Shown: positions 1 through 6,100 of the stretch, in pieces
Numbering within the stretch: the stretch's first letter is position 1
Layout of the letters: every line of letters starts with the position of its first letter
Assembly (NCBI GenBank): GCA_902797705.1
Contig: CADBTX010000193.1
Span: 1-14,274 of the forward strand
DNA from: an uncultured Lachnospiraceae bacterium
Lineage (GTDB): Bacteria > Bacillota > Clostridia > Lachnospirales > Lachnospiraceae
Direction: 5' to 3'
Length of the DNA stretch: 14,274 nucleotides
The notes under the pieces: model-generated
What the model saw: the letters and a program-made list of their open reading frames with translations, nothing else
Database searches by the model: none
Told to the model about the DNA's origin: nothing
Made by a program: the position numbers and the translations under genes

Positions 1-8
1 AACAACAA

Positions 9-35
9 AGCCGGCTGAAGCGCCGGCTGTTTTTT
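9..35. terminator. Rho-independent terminator, probably bidirectional
   Basis: A perfect 7-bp GC-rich stem (AGCCGGC at 9-15 with GCCGGCT at 22-28) and a 6-nt loop is followed by G and six T residues on the plus strand. It would end a plus-strand transcript coming from before the window. On the minus strand the same hairpin is followed by TTTGTTGTT, a weaker U tract, so it may also end the HD-GYP transcript, whose stop codon is at 55-57. The placement fits a convergent pair, but the upstream gene lies outside the window. Confidence 0.85.
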
Positions 36-54
36 CTATATGGGGTGAAAATCA

Positions 55-1128
55 TCAGATTATGGCTTCCACGTAGAGTCCGTGTTCGTGGGAGAGATCC
101 ACGTAGTGATTACCGCACTGCACCATGGGCTTACTGAGATCCATCTTGTTAATAAGGACGATATCGCCTTCCATTCCGTTTGAAAGCCTTACCCGGTTAT
201 GCATATAGGTGTTTACTATGTATCCCAGGAATATGAGTATGTACTCGGGGTCATACTTCTGTAGCCCTTCCGATTCGAAGATGCTTATCACCTGGAAGGG
301 ACAAAGGGGACCTCTGTAAACTCTGGCGCTGGTCATGGCGTCATATACGTCCGCAATGGAGACTATCCTTGCGAAGCGGTCTATCCTGTTGGTCTTTAAG
401 CCGAAGGGATAGCCGGAACCGTCGCAACGCTCGTGATGCATAAGGGCTGCGTTTTTTATATGGTCGTCGATATCCAGTTCTTTGATGGCGTTGTAGCCTT
501 CAAGGGAATGGGTCTTTATGATATCATATTCCTCTGTGGTGAGTTTTGCCGGCTTGGTTATGATCCTTTCCGGGATCATCAGCTTGCCAATGTCGTGAAG
601 CAGGCCGCAGAGAGTAAGGGTCTTGATATCCTCTTCGTTCATCTTTATCCAGGAACCGAAGACGTTGCAGATAAGAGCAACATTCAGACAGTGGGCATAG
701 GTGGGATCGTCATACATCCGCATATTGTGGAGCATGTCAAAGATGTGGATACCGCTGGAATTCTCGGCCATGAGCCTGCTCGGCTCTTCCAGAAGGGCGT
801 CCGTATCCATCACGTTCCTTGTGATGATGTCATTGACGGAACCCTTGAATTCCTCGATCTCTTCCTCGTATTTTTTCTTGAACCTACGGTATTCTTCGCT
901 GGATCTGATTCGTTCGGAATAACTGGGAGTGGGCAGCGTTTCCTGAGTATCGGGATTCAAGCTGCTTTCTTTGATATTGACAGAAGAGATGGAATAGAAC
1001 TCCAATTTGGTTATGGCCTTATCGTTTAAGACCATATCCTTGGGGAGTATAAGCTGATTATTGAATGAAAAAACATCTTCCGCGGTGATCATTCCCGGTA
1101 TCAGTTCTTTCGTTGATAACTTGGGCAT
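55..1128 (-). CDS. HD-GYP domain cyclic-di-GMP phosphodiesterase
   Basis: This 357-residue protein probably hydrolyses the second messenger cyclic di-GMP in the cytosol. Residues 1-52 match the short N-terminal domain often placed before HD-GYP domains (the ELIPGMITAEDV start). A charged helical linker spans about 70-105, and the HD-GYP core about 125-300. The core keeps its metal-site features: H146, the HD pair H178/D179 in LLHDIGK, H207, the HHE motif at 231-233, DGSGYP at 236-241, and D260 in IADVYDAMTS. Residues 303-357 form a small tail with the common NRVRLSNG...LSKP pattern. No membrane segment or sensor domain is visible, so the input signal is unknown. The ATG start has AAGGAG six nt upstream on the minus strand, and a good promoter lies further upstream. 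The gene is transcribed away from the VTC gene. With the catalytic residues intact I expect an active enzyme; the family assignment is sure, the substrate is inferred from the family. Confidence 0.93.
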   Translation of the reverse strand: MPKLSTKELIPGMITAEDVFSFNNQLILPKDMVLNDKAITKLEFYSISSVNIKESSLNPDTQETLPTPSYSERIRSSEEYRRFKKKYEEEIEEFKGSVNDIITRNVMDTDALLEEPSRLMAENSSGIHIFDMLHNMRMYDDPTYAHCLNVALICNVFGSWIKMNEEDIKTLTLCGLLHDIGKLMIPERIITKPAKLTTEEYDIIKTHSLEGYNAIKELDIDDHIKNAALMHHERCDGSGYPFGLKTNRIDRFARIVSIADVYDAMTSARVYRGPLCPFQVISIFESEGLQKYDPEYILIFLGYIVNTYMHNRVRLSNGMEGDIVLINKMDLSKPMVQCGNHYVDLSHEHGLYVEAII

Positions 1129-1165
1129 TGCCGGCTCCTTCTCTCCTTTCTCTTTTCACTCAGTA

Positions 1166-1194
1166 AGTATATGATATAAACGGTAAAAACGCAA
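1166..1194 (-). promoter_or_regulatory. Sigma-A-type promoter for the HD-GYP gene
   Basis: Read on the minus strand there is a -35 box TTGCGT (1194-1189), a 17-bp spacer, and a -10 box TATACT (1171-1166). The expected transcription start is near 1159, giving a leader of about 30 nt that contains the GGAGAGAAGGAG ribosome binding region before the ATG at 1128. It is mirrored by a near-identical promoter facing the other way, 10 bp from -35 to -35. Confidence 0.7.
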
Positions 1195-1203
1195 ACCCAA
1201 AAC

Positions 1204-1232
1204 TTGCGGAAGTTATCATAAACAGATATACT
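1204..1232 (+). promoter_or_regulatory. Sigma-A-type promoter for the VTC operon, probably leaderless
   Basis: The -35 box TTGCGG (1204-1209), an exact 17-bp spacer and the -10 box TATACT (1227-1232) form a strong housekeeping promoter. Transcription normally starts about 7 nt after the -10, which falls on A1240, the first base of the VTC start codon. No Shine-Dalgarno sequence precedes that ATG. An in-frame TAA at 1219-1221 and no other usable start codon exclude an earlier start, so the sequence itself points to a leaderless transcript. Confidence 0.7.
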
Positions 1233-1239
1233 ATTATGG

Positions 1240-1944
1240 ATGTTATACCGTCATGAACTGAAATATCAGATATCCGAGAGAGAGGCAGACCTTGTAAGGC
1301 GCAGATTGAGCGAGTGCATGGAGATCGACAGGCACGCCGCGGGAGGAAGCTACCTGATAAGGAGCCTGTATTTTGATGATATCTGGGACAGCGCATACAG
1401 AGACAAACAGGCGGGCACTGTTTCAAGGAAGAAGTACCGGATAAGGATCTACAATAATTCCGATGATCATATCAGCCTTGAGTGCAAGTCGAAACGGGGA
1501 AGTTATATCCTTAAAAGGTCTGCCCTTATAGACAGGGATGAGCTTTTCAGGATACTAAAAGGTGATCACGGCTTTCTCCTTGAAAGGGAGGAAGAGGTTC
1601 TTCATGAATTCTATACAGCCTGTGTCTCGGAGGGCTTAAGGCCTTCAGTCATCGTTGATTATGACAGAACTCCCTTTGTCTACGGACCCGGAACGGTGCG
1701 TATCACTTTTGATGAGCATGTCCGCGCGGGTTTTTTGAGTTTTGATCTTTTTGACAGCACCATTCCCATGTTCGAGACCTTTGAACCCGGAAAGCTCATC
1801 ATGGAAGTGAAATACACCGAATACCTTCCGGATGAGATCAGGGATCTTCTGGAGCCGGCCTCCTCCATCCAGATGTCGGCGTCGAAATTCGTTCTGTGCT
1901 CGGACAGGATGAGGGATATTCGGGGATTAGAGAGGATAGTGTAA
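1240..1944 (+). CDS. VTC domain protein, polyphosphate polymerase-like
   Basis: The 234-residue protein matches the stand-alone bacterial VTC domain, related to the catalytic tunnel of yeast Vtc4, which makes polyphosphate from ATP. Visible family landmarks are YRHELKY at 3-9, RSLYFDD at 41-47, the basic strand RKKYRIRIY (63-71), LECKSKRG (80-87), VRITFDE (153-159), the acidic/basic pair in LIMEVKYTEYLP (186-197), and SASKF (213-217). These supply the alternating Arg/Lys lining and metal-binding Glu residues expected of triphosphate-tunnel enzymes. No membrane segment is present. The start at 1240 is fixed by the YRHE motif being almost N-terminal in this family and by an upstream in-frame stop. 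The next gene, a DUF4956 membrane protein, begins directly after its stop codon, a pairing seen widely in bacteria; by analogy with yeast Vtc1 it may supply a membrane anchor or channel. The family is certain; polyphosphate synthesis in bacteria by this family is not firmly shown. Confidence 0.9.
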   Translation: MLYRHELKYQISEREADLVRRRLSECMEIDRHAAGGSYLIRSLYFDDIWDSAYRDKQAGTVSRKKYRIRIYNNSDDHISLECKSKRGSYILKRSALIDRDELFRILKGDHGFLLEREEEVLHEFYTACVSEGLRPSVIVDYDRTPFVYGPGTVRITFDEHVRAGFLSFDLFDSTIPMFETFEPGKLIMEVKYTEYLPDEIRDLLEPASSIQMSASKFVLCSDRMRDIRGLERIV

Positions 1945-2625
1945 ATGAGCGTAAGAGCTATGATAAAAAAATCCATACTTGAGTCTGATATGTACAATCA
2001 GTCAATATCCTTAAGTACGGTGATCACCATTGTGGTGGATATGCTTCTGGCACTGGTGATAGGCATATTGATCTATGAGATCTACAAGCGCTATTTTACC
2101 GGAGTCGTCTACAGCAGGAGCTTTGCCCTCACGCTTATAGGAATGACAGTACTGACCTGTATGGTGACTCTCGCGATAAGCACCAATATCGTCATCTCCC
2201 TTGGTATGGTGGGTGCTCTCTCCATCGTCAGGTACAGGACAGCGGTGAAGGAGCCTATGGATATAATGTACCTGTTCTGGGCTATAACCATGGGGATCAC
2301 TATCGGAGCCAGTATGTATCTTCTGGCGGCAGCGGGAATGCTCTTCATGCTCCTTATCGTGGCTGTTATGTACAGAAAGACCGAGAAGGCGCGGGCGTAT
2401 GTGATGATATTCCACGGTGACGGCGAGGCGGAAGGAAAGGTGCTTGAGATCCTGAAGGATGTGCCTCACGCTGTTAAGAGCAGGATATCAAGGGGGGATG
2501 ACAACGAGGTGTCCGTAACCCTTGATCTCGGAGAAAAAGAAATCGGAATAGCTGACAAAGTCAGGGCCCTTGAAGGCGTAAGGGATGTGACCCTTATAGC
2601 GTATAACGGGGAATATCATTCATAG
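1945..2625 (+). CDS. DUF4956 membrane protein, partner of the VTC protein
   Basis: A 226-residue integral membrane protein of the DUF4956 family. Hydrophobic segments lie at about 24-46, 60-80, 83-96, 106-122 and 124-142. The family signature GMVGALSIVRYRTAVKEP at 87-104 follows the third segment, and continues into the MDIMYLFWAIT.GI..G pattern. Residues 150-226 are soluble and read as alternating strand and helix: YVMIFHG, KVLEILKDV, KSRISRG, EVSVTLDLG, ADKVRALEGV, DVTLIAYN. This beta-alpha-beta-beta-alpha-beta order is that of an ACT/ferredoxin-like regulatory domain (my inference). Its ATG directly follows the VTC stop codon with no gap, so translation is probably coupled; only a weak GAGAGG lies 9 nt upstream. 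The likely role is a membrane subunit working with the VTC enzyme, perhaps polyphosphate translocation or anchoring, but no activity is established for the family. Confidence 0.88.
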   Translation: MSVRAMIKKSILESDMYNQSISLSTVITIVVDMLLALVIGILIYEIYKRYFTGVVYSRSFALTLIGMTVLTCMVTLAISTNIVISLGMVGALSIVRYRTAVKEPMDIMYLFWAITMGITIGASMYLLAAAGMLFMLLIVAVMYRKTEKARAYVMIFHGDGEAEGKVLEILKDVPHAVKSRISRGDDNEVSVTLDLGEKEIGIADKVRALEGVRDVTLIAYNGEYHS

Positions 2626-2669
2626 GGGAATAATGCAGGGTCATAGGGGATGAACGAAGAAGCCCTATG
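2621..2669 (+). repeat. 9-bp direct repeat and hairpin ahead of ireB
   Basis: CATAGGGGA occurs at 2621-2629, overlapping the DUF4956 stop codon, and again at 2642-2650. The second copy can pair with CCCTATG at 2663-2669 (7-bp perfect stem, 14-nt loop); the first copy could pair with the same strand instead. There is no T run after the stem, so this is not a standard terminator. It sits just before the ireB ribosome binding site in the largest intergenic gap of the plus-strand block (64 bp), where it could act as an RNA-processing or attenuating structure. Confidence 0.4.
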
Positions 2670-2675
2670 GCATGG

Positions 2676-2682
2676 AAAGGAG
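2676..2682 (+). promoter_or_regulatory. Strong ribosome binding site of ireB
   Basis: AAAGGAG is placed 7 nt before the ATG at 2690, the best-matched ribosome binding site in this part of the window. It fixes the ireB start and suggests high translation of this small regulator. Confidence 0.8.
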
Positions 2683-2689
2683 ATAATAT

Positions 2690-2959
2690 ATGCAGGATTT
2701 AGGAAATACCCAGATGTTTAAGGTTGAGAAGGAGCCTGAAACAGGGGTGAAGGTGGTTTTGTCCACGGTGTATGAAGCCCTTACGGAAAAGGGATACAAT
2801 CCCATAAGCCAGATCGTGGGATATATAATGTCCGGGGACCCGACCTACATCACAAGCCATAACAATGCCAGAAGCCTTATCATGAAGGTGGAGAGGGATG
2901 AGCTTGTAGAGGAACTCCTGAAGCAGTATATAAAGAGCAGCGGATGGGATAAGGATTGA
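2690..2959 (+). CDS. ireB: IreB family regulatory phosphoprotein (UPF0297)
   Basis: An 89-residue cytosolic protein of the IreB/YrzL family (formerly UPF0297, DUF965). The hallmark run [19 protein letters not shown] at 35-53 and [10 protein letters not shown] at 55-64 are intact, and the length is typical. In Enterococcus faecalis IreB is phosphorylated by the PASTA-domain Ser/Thr kinase IreK and restrains intrinsic cephalosporin resistance. Here Thr7, in the position of one of the two phosphorylated threonines, is kept (NTQMF), while residue 4 is Leu. It heads the conserved block ireB-ruvX-DUF1292. In many Firmicutes alaS precedes it; here the VTC/DUF4956 pair does. Its TGA stop overlaps the TTG start of ruvX by 4 nt, so the two are translationally coupled. 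Confidence 0.95.
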   Translation: MQDLGNTQMFKVEKEPETGVKVVLSTVYEALTEKGYNPISQIVGYIMSGDPTYITSHNNARSLIMKVERDELVEELLKQYIKSSGWDKD

Positions 2960-3387
2960 AATATCTGGGACTTGACTACGGCTCAAAGACAGTGGGCGTA
3001 GCGGTGACAGATGCCACCGGAACCGTTATCAGGGAAGTGGAGATCATCCGGAGACAGAAGGAAAAGATGCTCCGGAGGACCTGCGCGCGTATTGAAGAGA
3101 TAGTCTCTGTGGAAAAGGCGGAGATCATCGTGATAGGCCTTCCCCTGAATATGGACGGCAGCGAAGGAGAAAGGGCGGAAAAAGCCCGGATATTCGGTGA
3201 GATGGTGGCGAGACGCACGGGACTTCCGGTAAGGTTTCAGGATGAGAGACTGACTACTGTGGAAGCCTCTGAGATAATGGATGAGAACGGTATAAGGAAA
3301 GAAGAGGACAGGAAGGCGCACGTTGACAGCGTAGCGGCAGCCGTGATCCTCGGAGATTTCCTTAACAGCGGAAAGGACCGCTTATAA
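2956..3387 (+). CDS. ruvX: Putative pre-16S rRNA nuclease / Holliday junction resolvase RuvX (YqgF)
   Basis: This 143-residue protein has the RNase H-like fold of YqgF/RuvX, which acts in 5'-end maturation of 16S rRNA and was earlier proposed as a Holliday junction resolvase. Visible motifs are [16 protein letters not shown] at 4-19 with catalytic D7, [17 protein letters not shown] at 60-76, the DERLTT motif at 96-101, and D124 in [10 protein letters not shown] near the C terminus. All expected acidic residues are present and the length is normal. The start is TTG at 2956 inside the ireB stop (TTGA overlap); the frame needs this start because the first strand with D7 begins immediately. The DUF1292 gene follows after one nucleotide. 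Confidence 0.95.
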   Translation: MKYLGLDYGSKTVGVAVTDATGTVIREVEIIRRQKEKMLRRTCARIEEIVSVEKAEIIVIGLPLNMDGSEGERAEKARIFGEMVARRTGLPVRFQDERLTTVEASEIMDENGIRKEEDRKAHVDSVAAAVILGDFLNSGKDRL

Positions 3388-3388
3388 A

Positions 3389-3649
3389 ATGGACAGTGTT
3401 GTATTTACACAGGAAGACGGACAAGAGATCGAGTACTACGTGCTTGCAGAAGCAAAGGTCGGACAGAACTTCTATCTTCTCTGCACAGAGGAAGAAGAAG
3501 GAGACGCTGAGGCTTTTGTTTTAAGGGCCATGATGGATGAGGAGGATGAAGAGAGCGTCCTCTACGAGACCGTGGAAGATGAAAAGGAGCTTGAAAAAGC
3601 CGTGGAAGCATTCAGTGAGATACTTGATGATGTGGACATAGAAGTCTGA
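3389..3649 (+). CDS. DUF1292 family acidic protein (YrzB-like)
   Basis: A small 86-residue, very acidic cytosolic protein with the DUF1292 layout: an N-terminal strand pair (VVFTQEDGQEIEYYVL), a YLLCTEEEEGDAEAFVLR middle, and an EDEKELEKAVEAF helix near the C terminus. No enzyme motif is seen and no function is established; in Firmicutes it almost always sits behind ruvX, as here (1-nt gap). A GGAAAGGA stretch about 10 nt upstream serves as a ribosome binding site. The 43 nt after it hold only the RNase J ribosome binding site and no convincing promoter. Confidence 0.88.
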   Translation: MDSVVFTQEDGQEIEYYVLAEAKVGQNFYLLCTEEEEGDAEAFVLRAMMDEEDEESVLYETVEDEKELEKAVEAFSEILDDVDIEV

Positions 3650-3681
3650 TGTGTTTATGCTGCACTCTCCGGATAATCAAT

Positions 3682-3686
3682 GGAGG
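3682..3686 (+). promoter_or_regulatory. Ribosome binding site that fixes the TTG start of RNase J
   Basis: GGAGG lies 6 nt before TTG at 3693-3695. No ATG or GTG is at a suitable distance, and the basic N terminus MKKYKNASGSRLKI typical of RNase J starts exactly here, so TTG initiation is well supported. Confidence 0.75.
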
Positions 3687-3692
3687 TAATTT

Positions 3693-5366
3693 TTGAAGAA
3701 GTACAAAAACGCATCGGGCTCCAGGCTGAAGATCATCGCTCTCGGCGGTCTTGAGCAGATAGGCCTGAACATTACTGCCTTCGAATACGAAGACAGTATT
3801 ATTGTGGTGGACTGCGGTATCGCATTCCCCGAGGATGACATGCTGGGAATAGATCTGTGTATTCCCGATGTCACATATCTGAAGGAAAACATTGACAAGG
3901 TAAAGGGATTTATCATAACCCACGGACACGAGGACCATATAGGAGCGCTTCCCTACGTGCTTAAGGAAGTGAACGCCCCGATCTATTCCACAAAGCTGAC
4001 CATCGCACTTATCGAGCACAAGCTGGAGGAACATGGTCTTCTGGACAGTGTGAGGAGAAAGGTGGTCAAACACGGACAGTCCATAAATCTGGGGCAGTTC
4101 CGTATCGAATTCATAAAGACCAACCACTCCATCGCTGACGCTTCCGCTCTGGCCATCTATTCGCCGGCGGGGATAGTGGTGCACACCGGAGATTTCAAGG
4201 TGGATTACACCCCGGTGTTCGGAGATGCCATTGATCTCCAGAGATTTGGTGAGATCGGGAAAAAGGGAGTTCTTGCCCTCATGTGCGACAGCACCAATGC
4301 GGAGAGAGAGGGCTTTACAAAGTCGGAACGCACCATTGGCGCGGTTTTTGACGGACTCTTTGATACGCACAGGAAGGGCAGGATAATAATCGCCACCTTT
4401 GCTTCCAACGTGGACAGGGTCCAGCAGATAATCAATACCGCTTATAAGTACGGCAGAAAGGTCATCGTGGAAGGACGTTCCATGGTGAATATCATAAATA
4501 CCGCTCAGGAGCTGGGTTACATCAGGATCCCTGAGAATACACTGATAGATATCGACAGGATGAAGGATTATCCCGACACCCAGGTGGTGCTCGTGACCAC
4601 GGGAAGCCAGGGGGAATCCATGGCGGCCCTTTCCCGCATGGCAATGAACATGCATAAGAAGGTCAGCATAAAGCCCAATGATACCATAATCTTTTCATCC
4701 ACTCCCATACCGGGAAATGAGAAGTCGGTTTCAAGGATCATAAACGAACTGGAGTCCAAGGGCGCGGACGTAATCTTCCAGGACGCCCATGTTTCGGGGC
4801 ATGCATGCAGGGAGGAGATAAAACTGGTATACTCCCTTGTGAAACCCAGGTACTCCATTCCGGTCCACGGTGAATACAGGCACCGTCACGCCCAGGCCCA
4901 TATTGCGGAGGAGCTGGGATACGATCATGAGCACATCCTGATGATACATTCGGGAGATGTGCTGGAGCTTTCCGACGAGGGAGCCCACGTCGCCGGTCAT
5001 GTCCATACGGGCGCGGTGTTTGTGGACGGCCTGGGAGTCGGAGATGTGGGAAATGTGGTGCTGAGGGACAGACAGCATCTCGCTGAAGACGGCATAGTGA
5101 TCATTGTCCTGACCCTCGAAAAGGGGACGGGACAGGTTCTGGCGGGGCCGGATATCATTTCCAGAGGCTTCGTTTATGTAAGAGAGTCGGATGCCCTTCT
5201 GGAGGATTCCACAGAAGTGCTGGAGGAATCACTGGACAGCCTCATAGAGAGAGGGATCAGTGACTGGGGCAGGATCAAGAACACCCTGAAGGACGACCTG
5301 TCTGACTATCTCTGGAAGAAGACAAAGAGAAGGCCCATGATCCTTCCCATCATTATGGAGGTATGA
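3693..5366 (+). CDS. rnj: Ribonuclease J
   Basis: This 557-residue metallo-beta-lactamase/beta-CASP nuclease matches RNase J in length and motif order. RNase J has endonuclease and 5'-to-3' exonuclease activity in mRNA decay and rRNA maturation. The zinc ligands are visible: HGHEDH at 77-82 (H77, H79, D81, H82), H145 in TNHSIAD, D167 in HTGDF, and H392 in PVHGEYRH. The beta-CASP insert spans about 195-370 with CDSTNAEREG (198-207), ATFASNVDRVQQI (234-246) and the HVSGH loop (366-370), which binds the RNA 5' end. Residues about 450-557 are the C-terminal dimerisation domain. It begins with TTG behind a strong GGAGG and ends overlapping the YlbF-family start. I cannot say whether it is the RNase J1- or J2-type paralogue, but all catalytic residues are kept, favouring an active J1-like enzyme. 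Confidence 0.96.
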   Translation: MKKYKNASGSRLKIIALGGLEQIGLNITAFEYEDSIIVVDCGIAFPEDDMLGIDLCIPDVTYLKENIDKVKGFIITHGHEDHIGALPYVLKEVNAPIYSTKLTIALIEHKLEEHGLLDSVRRKVVKHGQSINLGQFRIEFIKTNHSIADASALAIYSPAGIVVHTGDFKVDYTPVFGDAIDLQRFGEIGKKGVLALMCDSTNAEREGFTKSERTIGAVFDGLFDTHRKGRIIIATFASNVDRVQQIINTAYKYGRKVIVEGRSMVNIINTAQELGYIRIPENTLIDIDRMKDYPDTQVVLVTTGSQGESMAALSRMAMNMHKKVSIKPNDTIIFSSTPIPGNEKSVSRIINELESKGADVIFQDAHVSGHACREEIKLVYSLVKPRYSIPVHGEYRHRHAQAHIAEELGYDHEHILMIHSGDVLELSDEGAHVAGHVHTGAVFVDGLGVGDVGNVVLRDRQHLAEDGIVIIVLTLEKGTGQVLAGPDIISRGFVYVRESDALLEDSTEVLEESLDSLIERGISDWGRIKNTLKDDLSDYLWKKTKRRPMILPIIMEV

Positions 5367-5695
5367 TGGATGCAAGATTGTACGACGATGTCCTTAACTT
5401 TACGGAGTGCATAAAGGACACGCCGGAATACAGGGAGTATCAGGAAAAAAAGAGGATCATTAAAGAACATCCCGAACTCATGGAAAAGGCGGAGGACCTC
5501 ATGAAGAGAAATATGGAGGTCAATGCCGGCTTTGAGGAGGGCAGGGGAACCCTTGATGACCTGAAGAGATTTGCCGACGAAAATGAGGAAATATTCATGG
5601 AGCCGGTGATAAACGAATATCTGATCGCAGAGTCGGCCTTCTGCAGGATGATGCGGGAGATACTCGTTATGACCATGGAAAGGATAGATCTGTAG
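5366..5695 (+). CDS. YlbF/YmcA family protein
   Basis: A 109-residue all-helical protein of the YlbF/YmcA (DUF964) family. The pattern YDDVLNFTECIKDTPEYREY, followed by HPELMEKAEDLMKRN and a helix ending in ESAFCRMMREIL, is characteristic. In Bacillus subtilis YlbF and YmcA (RicF and RicA) join YaaT in the Y-complex, which helps RNase Y mature polycistronic mRNAs and binds iron-sulfur clusters. This protein has two cysteines near the ends of its first and last helices and no C-terminal cysteine pair, so cluster binding is unclear. The start is ATG 5366 or the adjacent ATG 5363; GGAGG at 5357-5361 leaves 4 nt to 5366 but only 1 nt to 5363, so I prefer 5366. Direct coupling to RNase J suggests a role in RNA turnover, by inference. 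Confidence 0.85.
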   Translation: MDARLYDDVLNFTECIKDTPEYREYQEKKRIIKEHPELMEKAEDLMKRNMEVNAGFEEGRGTLDDLKRFADENEEIFMEPVINEYLIAESAFCRMMREILVMTMERIDL

Positions 5696-5696
5696 T

Positions 5697-6098
5697 TTGA
5701 AGGTCAGGAATTTATTTGTTAATATTGCAGCCATGCTGGTACGTATCTTTATCGTGCTGGTTCTTGTGTCCTTTATCTACAGACTGGGCTTTATCGCCCA
5801 TGATTTCGGGTACAGGGTATTTGCCGAAGGACCGGTATCGGAGGAACCGGGAAGGGATATAGATGTCACCATCCCAATGGGGTCTTCCGCCATGGATATC
5901 GGAGAGATACTTGAGAATGCCGGGCTGATAAAGGATAAGAAGCTGTTTTTCGTGCAGGAGAGGCTTTCGGAGTATCACGGAAAGCTTTCGCCCGGGCACT
6001 ATGTGCTGAACACCTCGCAGACAGCCAGGGATATGATGGCTGTGATGGCGGAGGACGATGAGGATCCCACCGAAGAGGAAGAGGAAGACCGGGATTAG
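5697..6098 (+). CDS. Short MltG-like membrane protein without catalytic domain
   Basis: A 133-residue protein with a basic N terminus, one membrane segment at about 11-31, and an extracytoplasmic part. Residues 55-118 resemble the N-terminal LysM-like subdomain of MltG/YceG: VTIPMGSSAMDIGEILENAGLIKD, then FFVQERLSEYHGKLSPGHYVLN. MltG is a peptidoglycan endolytic transglycosylase of about 340 residues or more; the domain with the catalytic glutamate is missing and the protein ends in an acidic tail (EDDEDPTEEEEEDRD). The reading frame is clean, and the next gene starts 2 nt after its stop, so this looks like a settled short form rather than a fresh truncation. Position before the O-methyltransferase and U32 genes corresponds to yrrL (mltG) in Bacillus subtilis. 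The start is TTG at 5697, one nt after the YlbF stop, with AAAGGA about 11 nt upstream. It may bind glycan or assist septal peptidoglycan enzymes; it should not cut glycan itself. Confidence 0.75.
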   Translation: MKVRNLFVNIAAMLVRIFIVLVLVSFIYRLGFIAHDFGYRVFAEGPVSEEPGRDIDVTIPMGSSAMDIGEILENAGLIKDKKLFFVQERLSEYHGKLSPGHYVLNTSQTARDMMAVMAEDDEDPTEEEEEDRD

Positions 6099-6100
6099 CC

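Noticed and set aside
433..1029. A 198-codon plus-strand frame
   Set aside because: It is antisense to the HD-GYP gene, whose motifs and start signals are complete; the plus-strand product matches no known family.
2570..2599. Possible promoter TTGAAG-18-TTATAG before ireB
   Set aside because: Both boxes are poor matches and lie inside the DUF4956 coding sequence; not enough to call a promoter.
2642..2669. Hairpin before ireB as a terminator
   Set aside because: The loop is 14 nt, the stem only 7 bp, and no T run follows; kept only as a possible regulatory structure.
3651..3677. Possible promoter for RNase J with a GATAAT -10 box
   Set aside because: No acceptable -35 box lies 16-18 bp upstream (ATGTGT at the expected place) and there is no extended -10 TGn.
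3891..3896. TTGACA inside the RNase J gene
   Set aside because: It encodes part of ENIDKVKG, and no -10 box stands at the right distance; most likely chance.
3612..4655. A long 347-codon open frame on the minus strand
   Set aside because: It lies wholly opposite RNase J, is His-rich and low in recognisable motifs, and has no ribosome binding site or promoter; it mirrors the codon pattern of the real gene.
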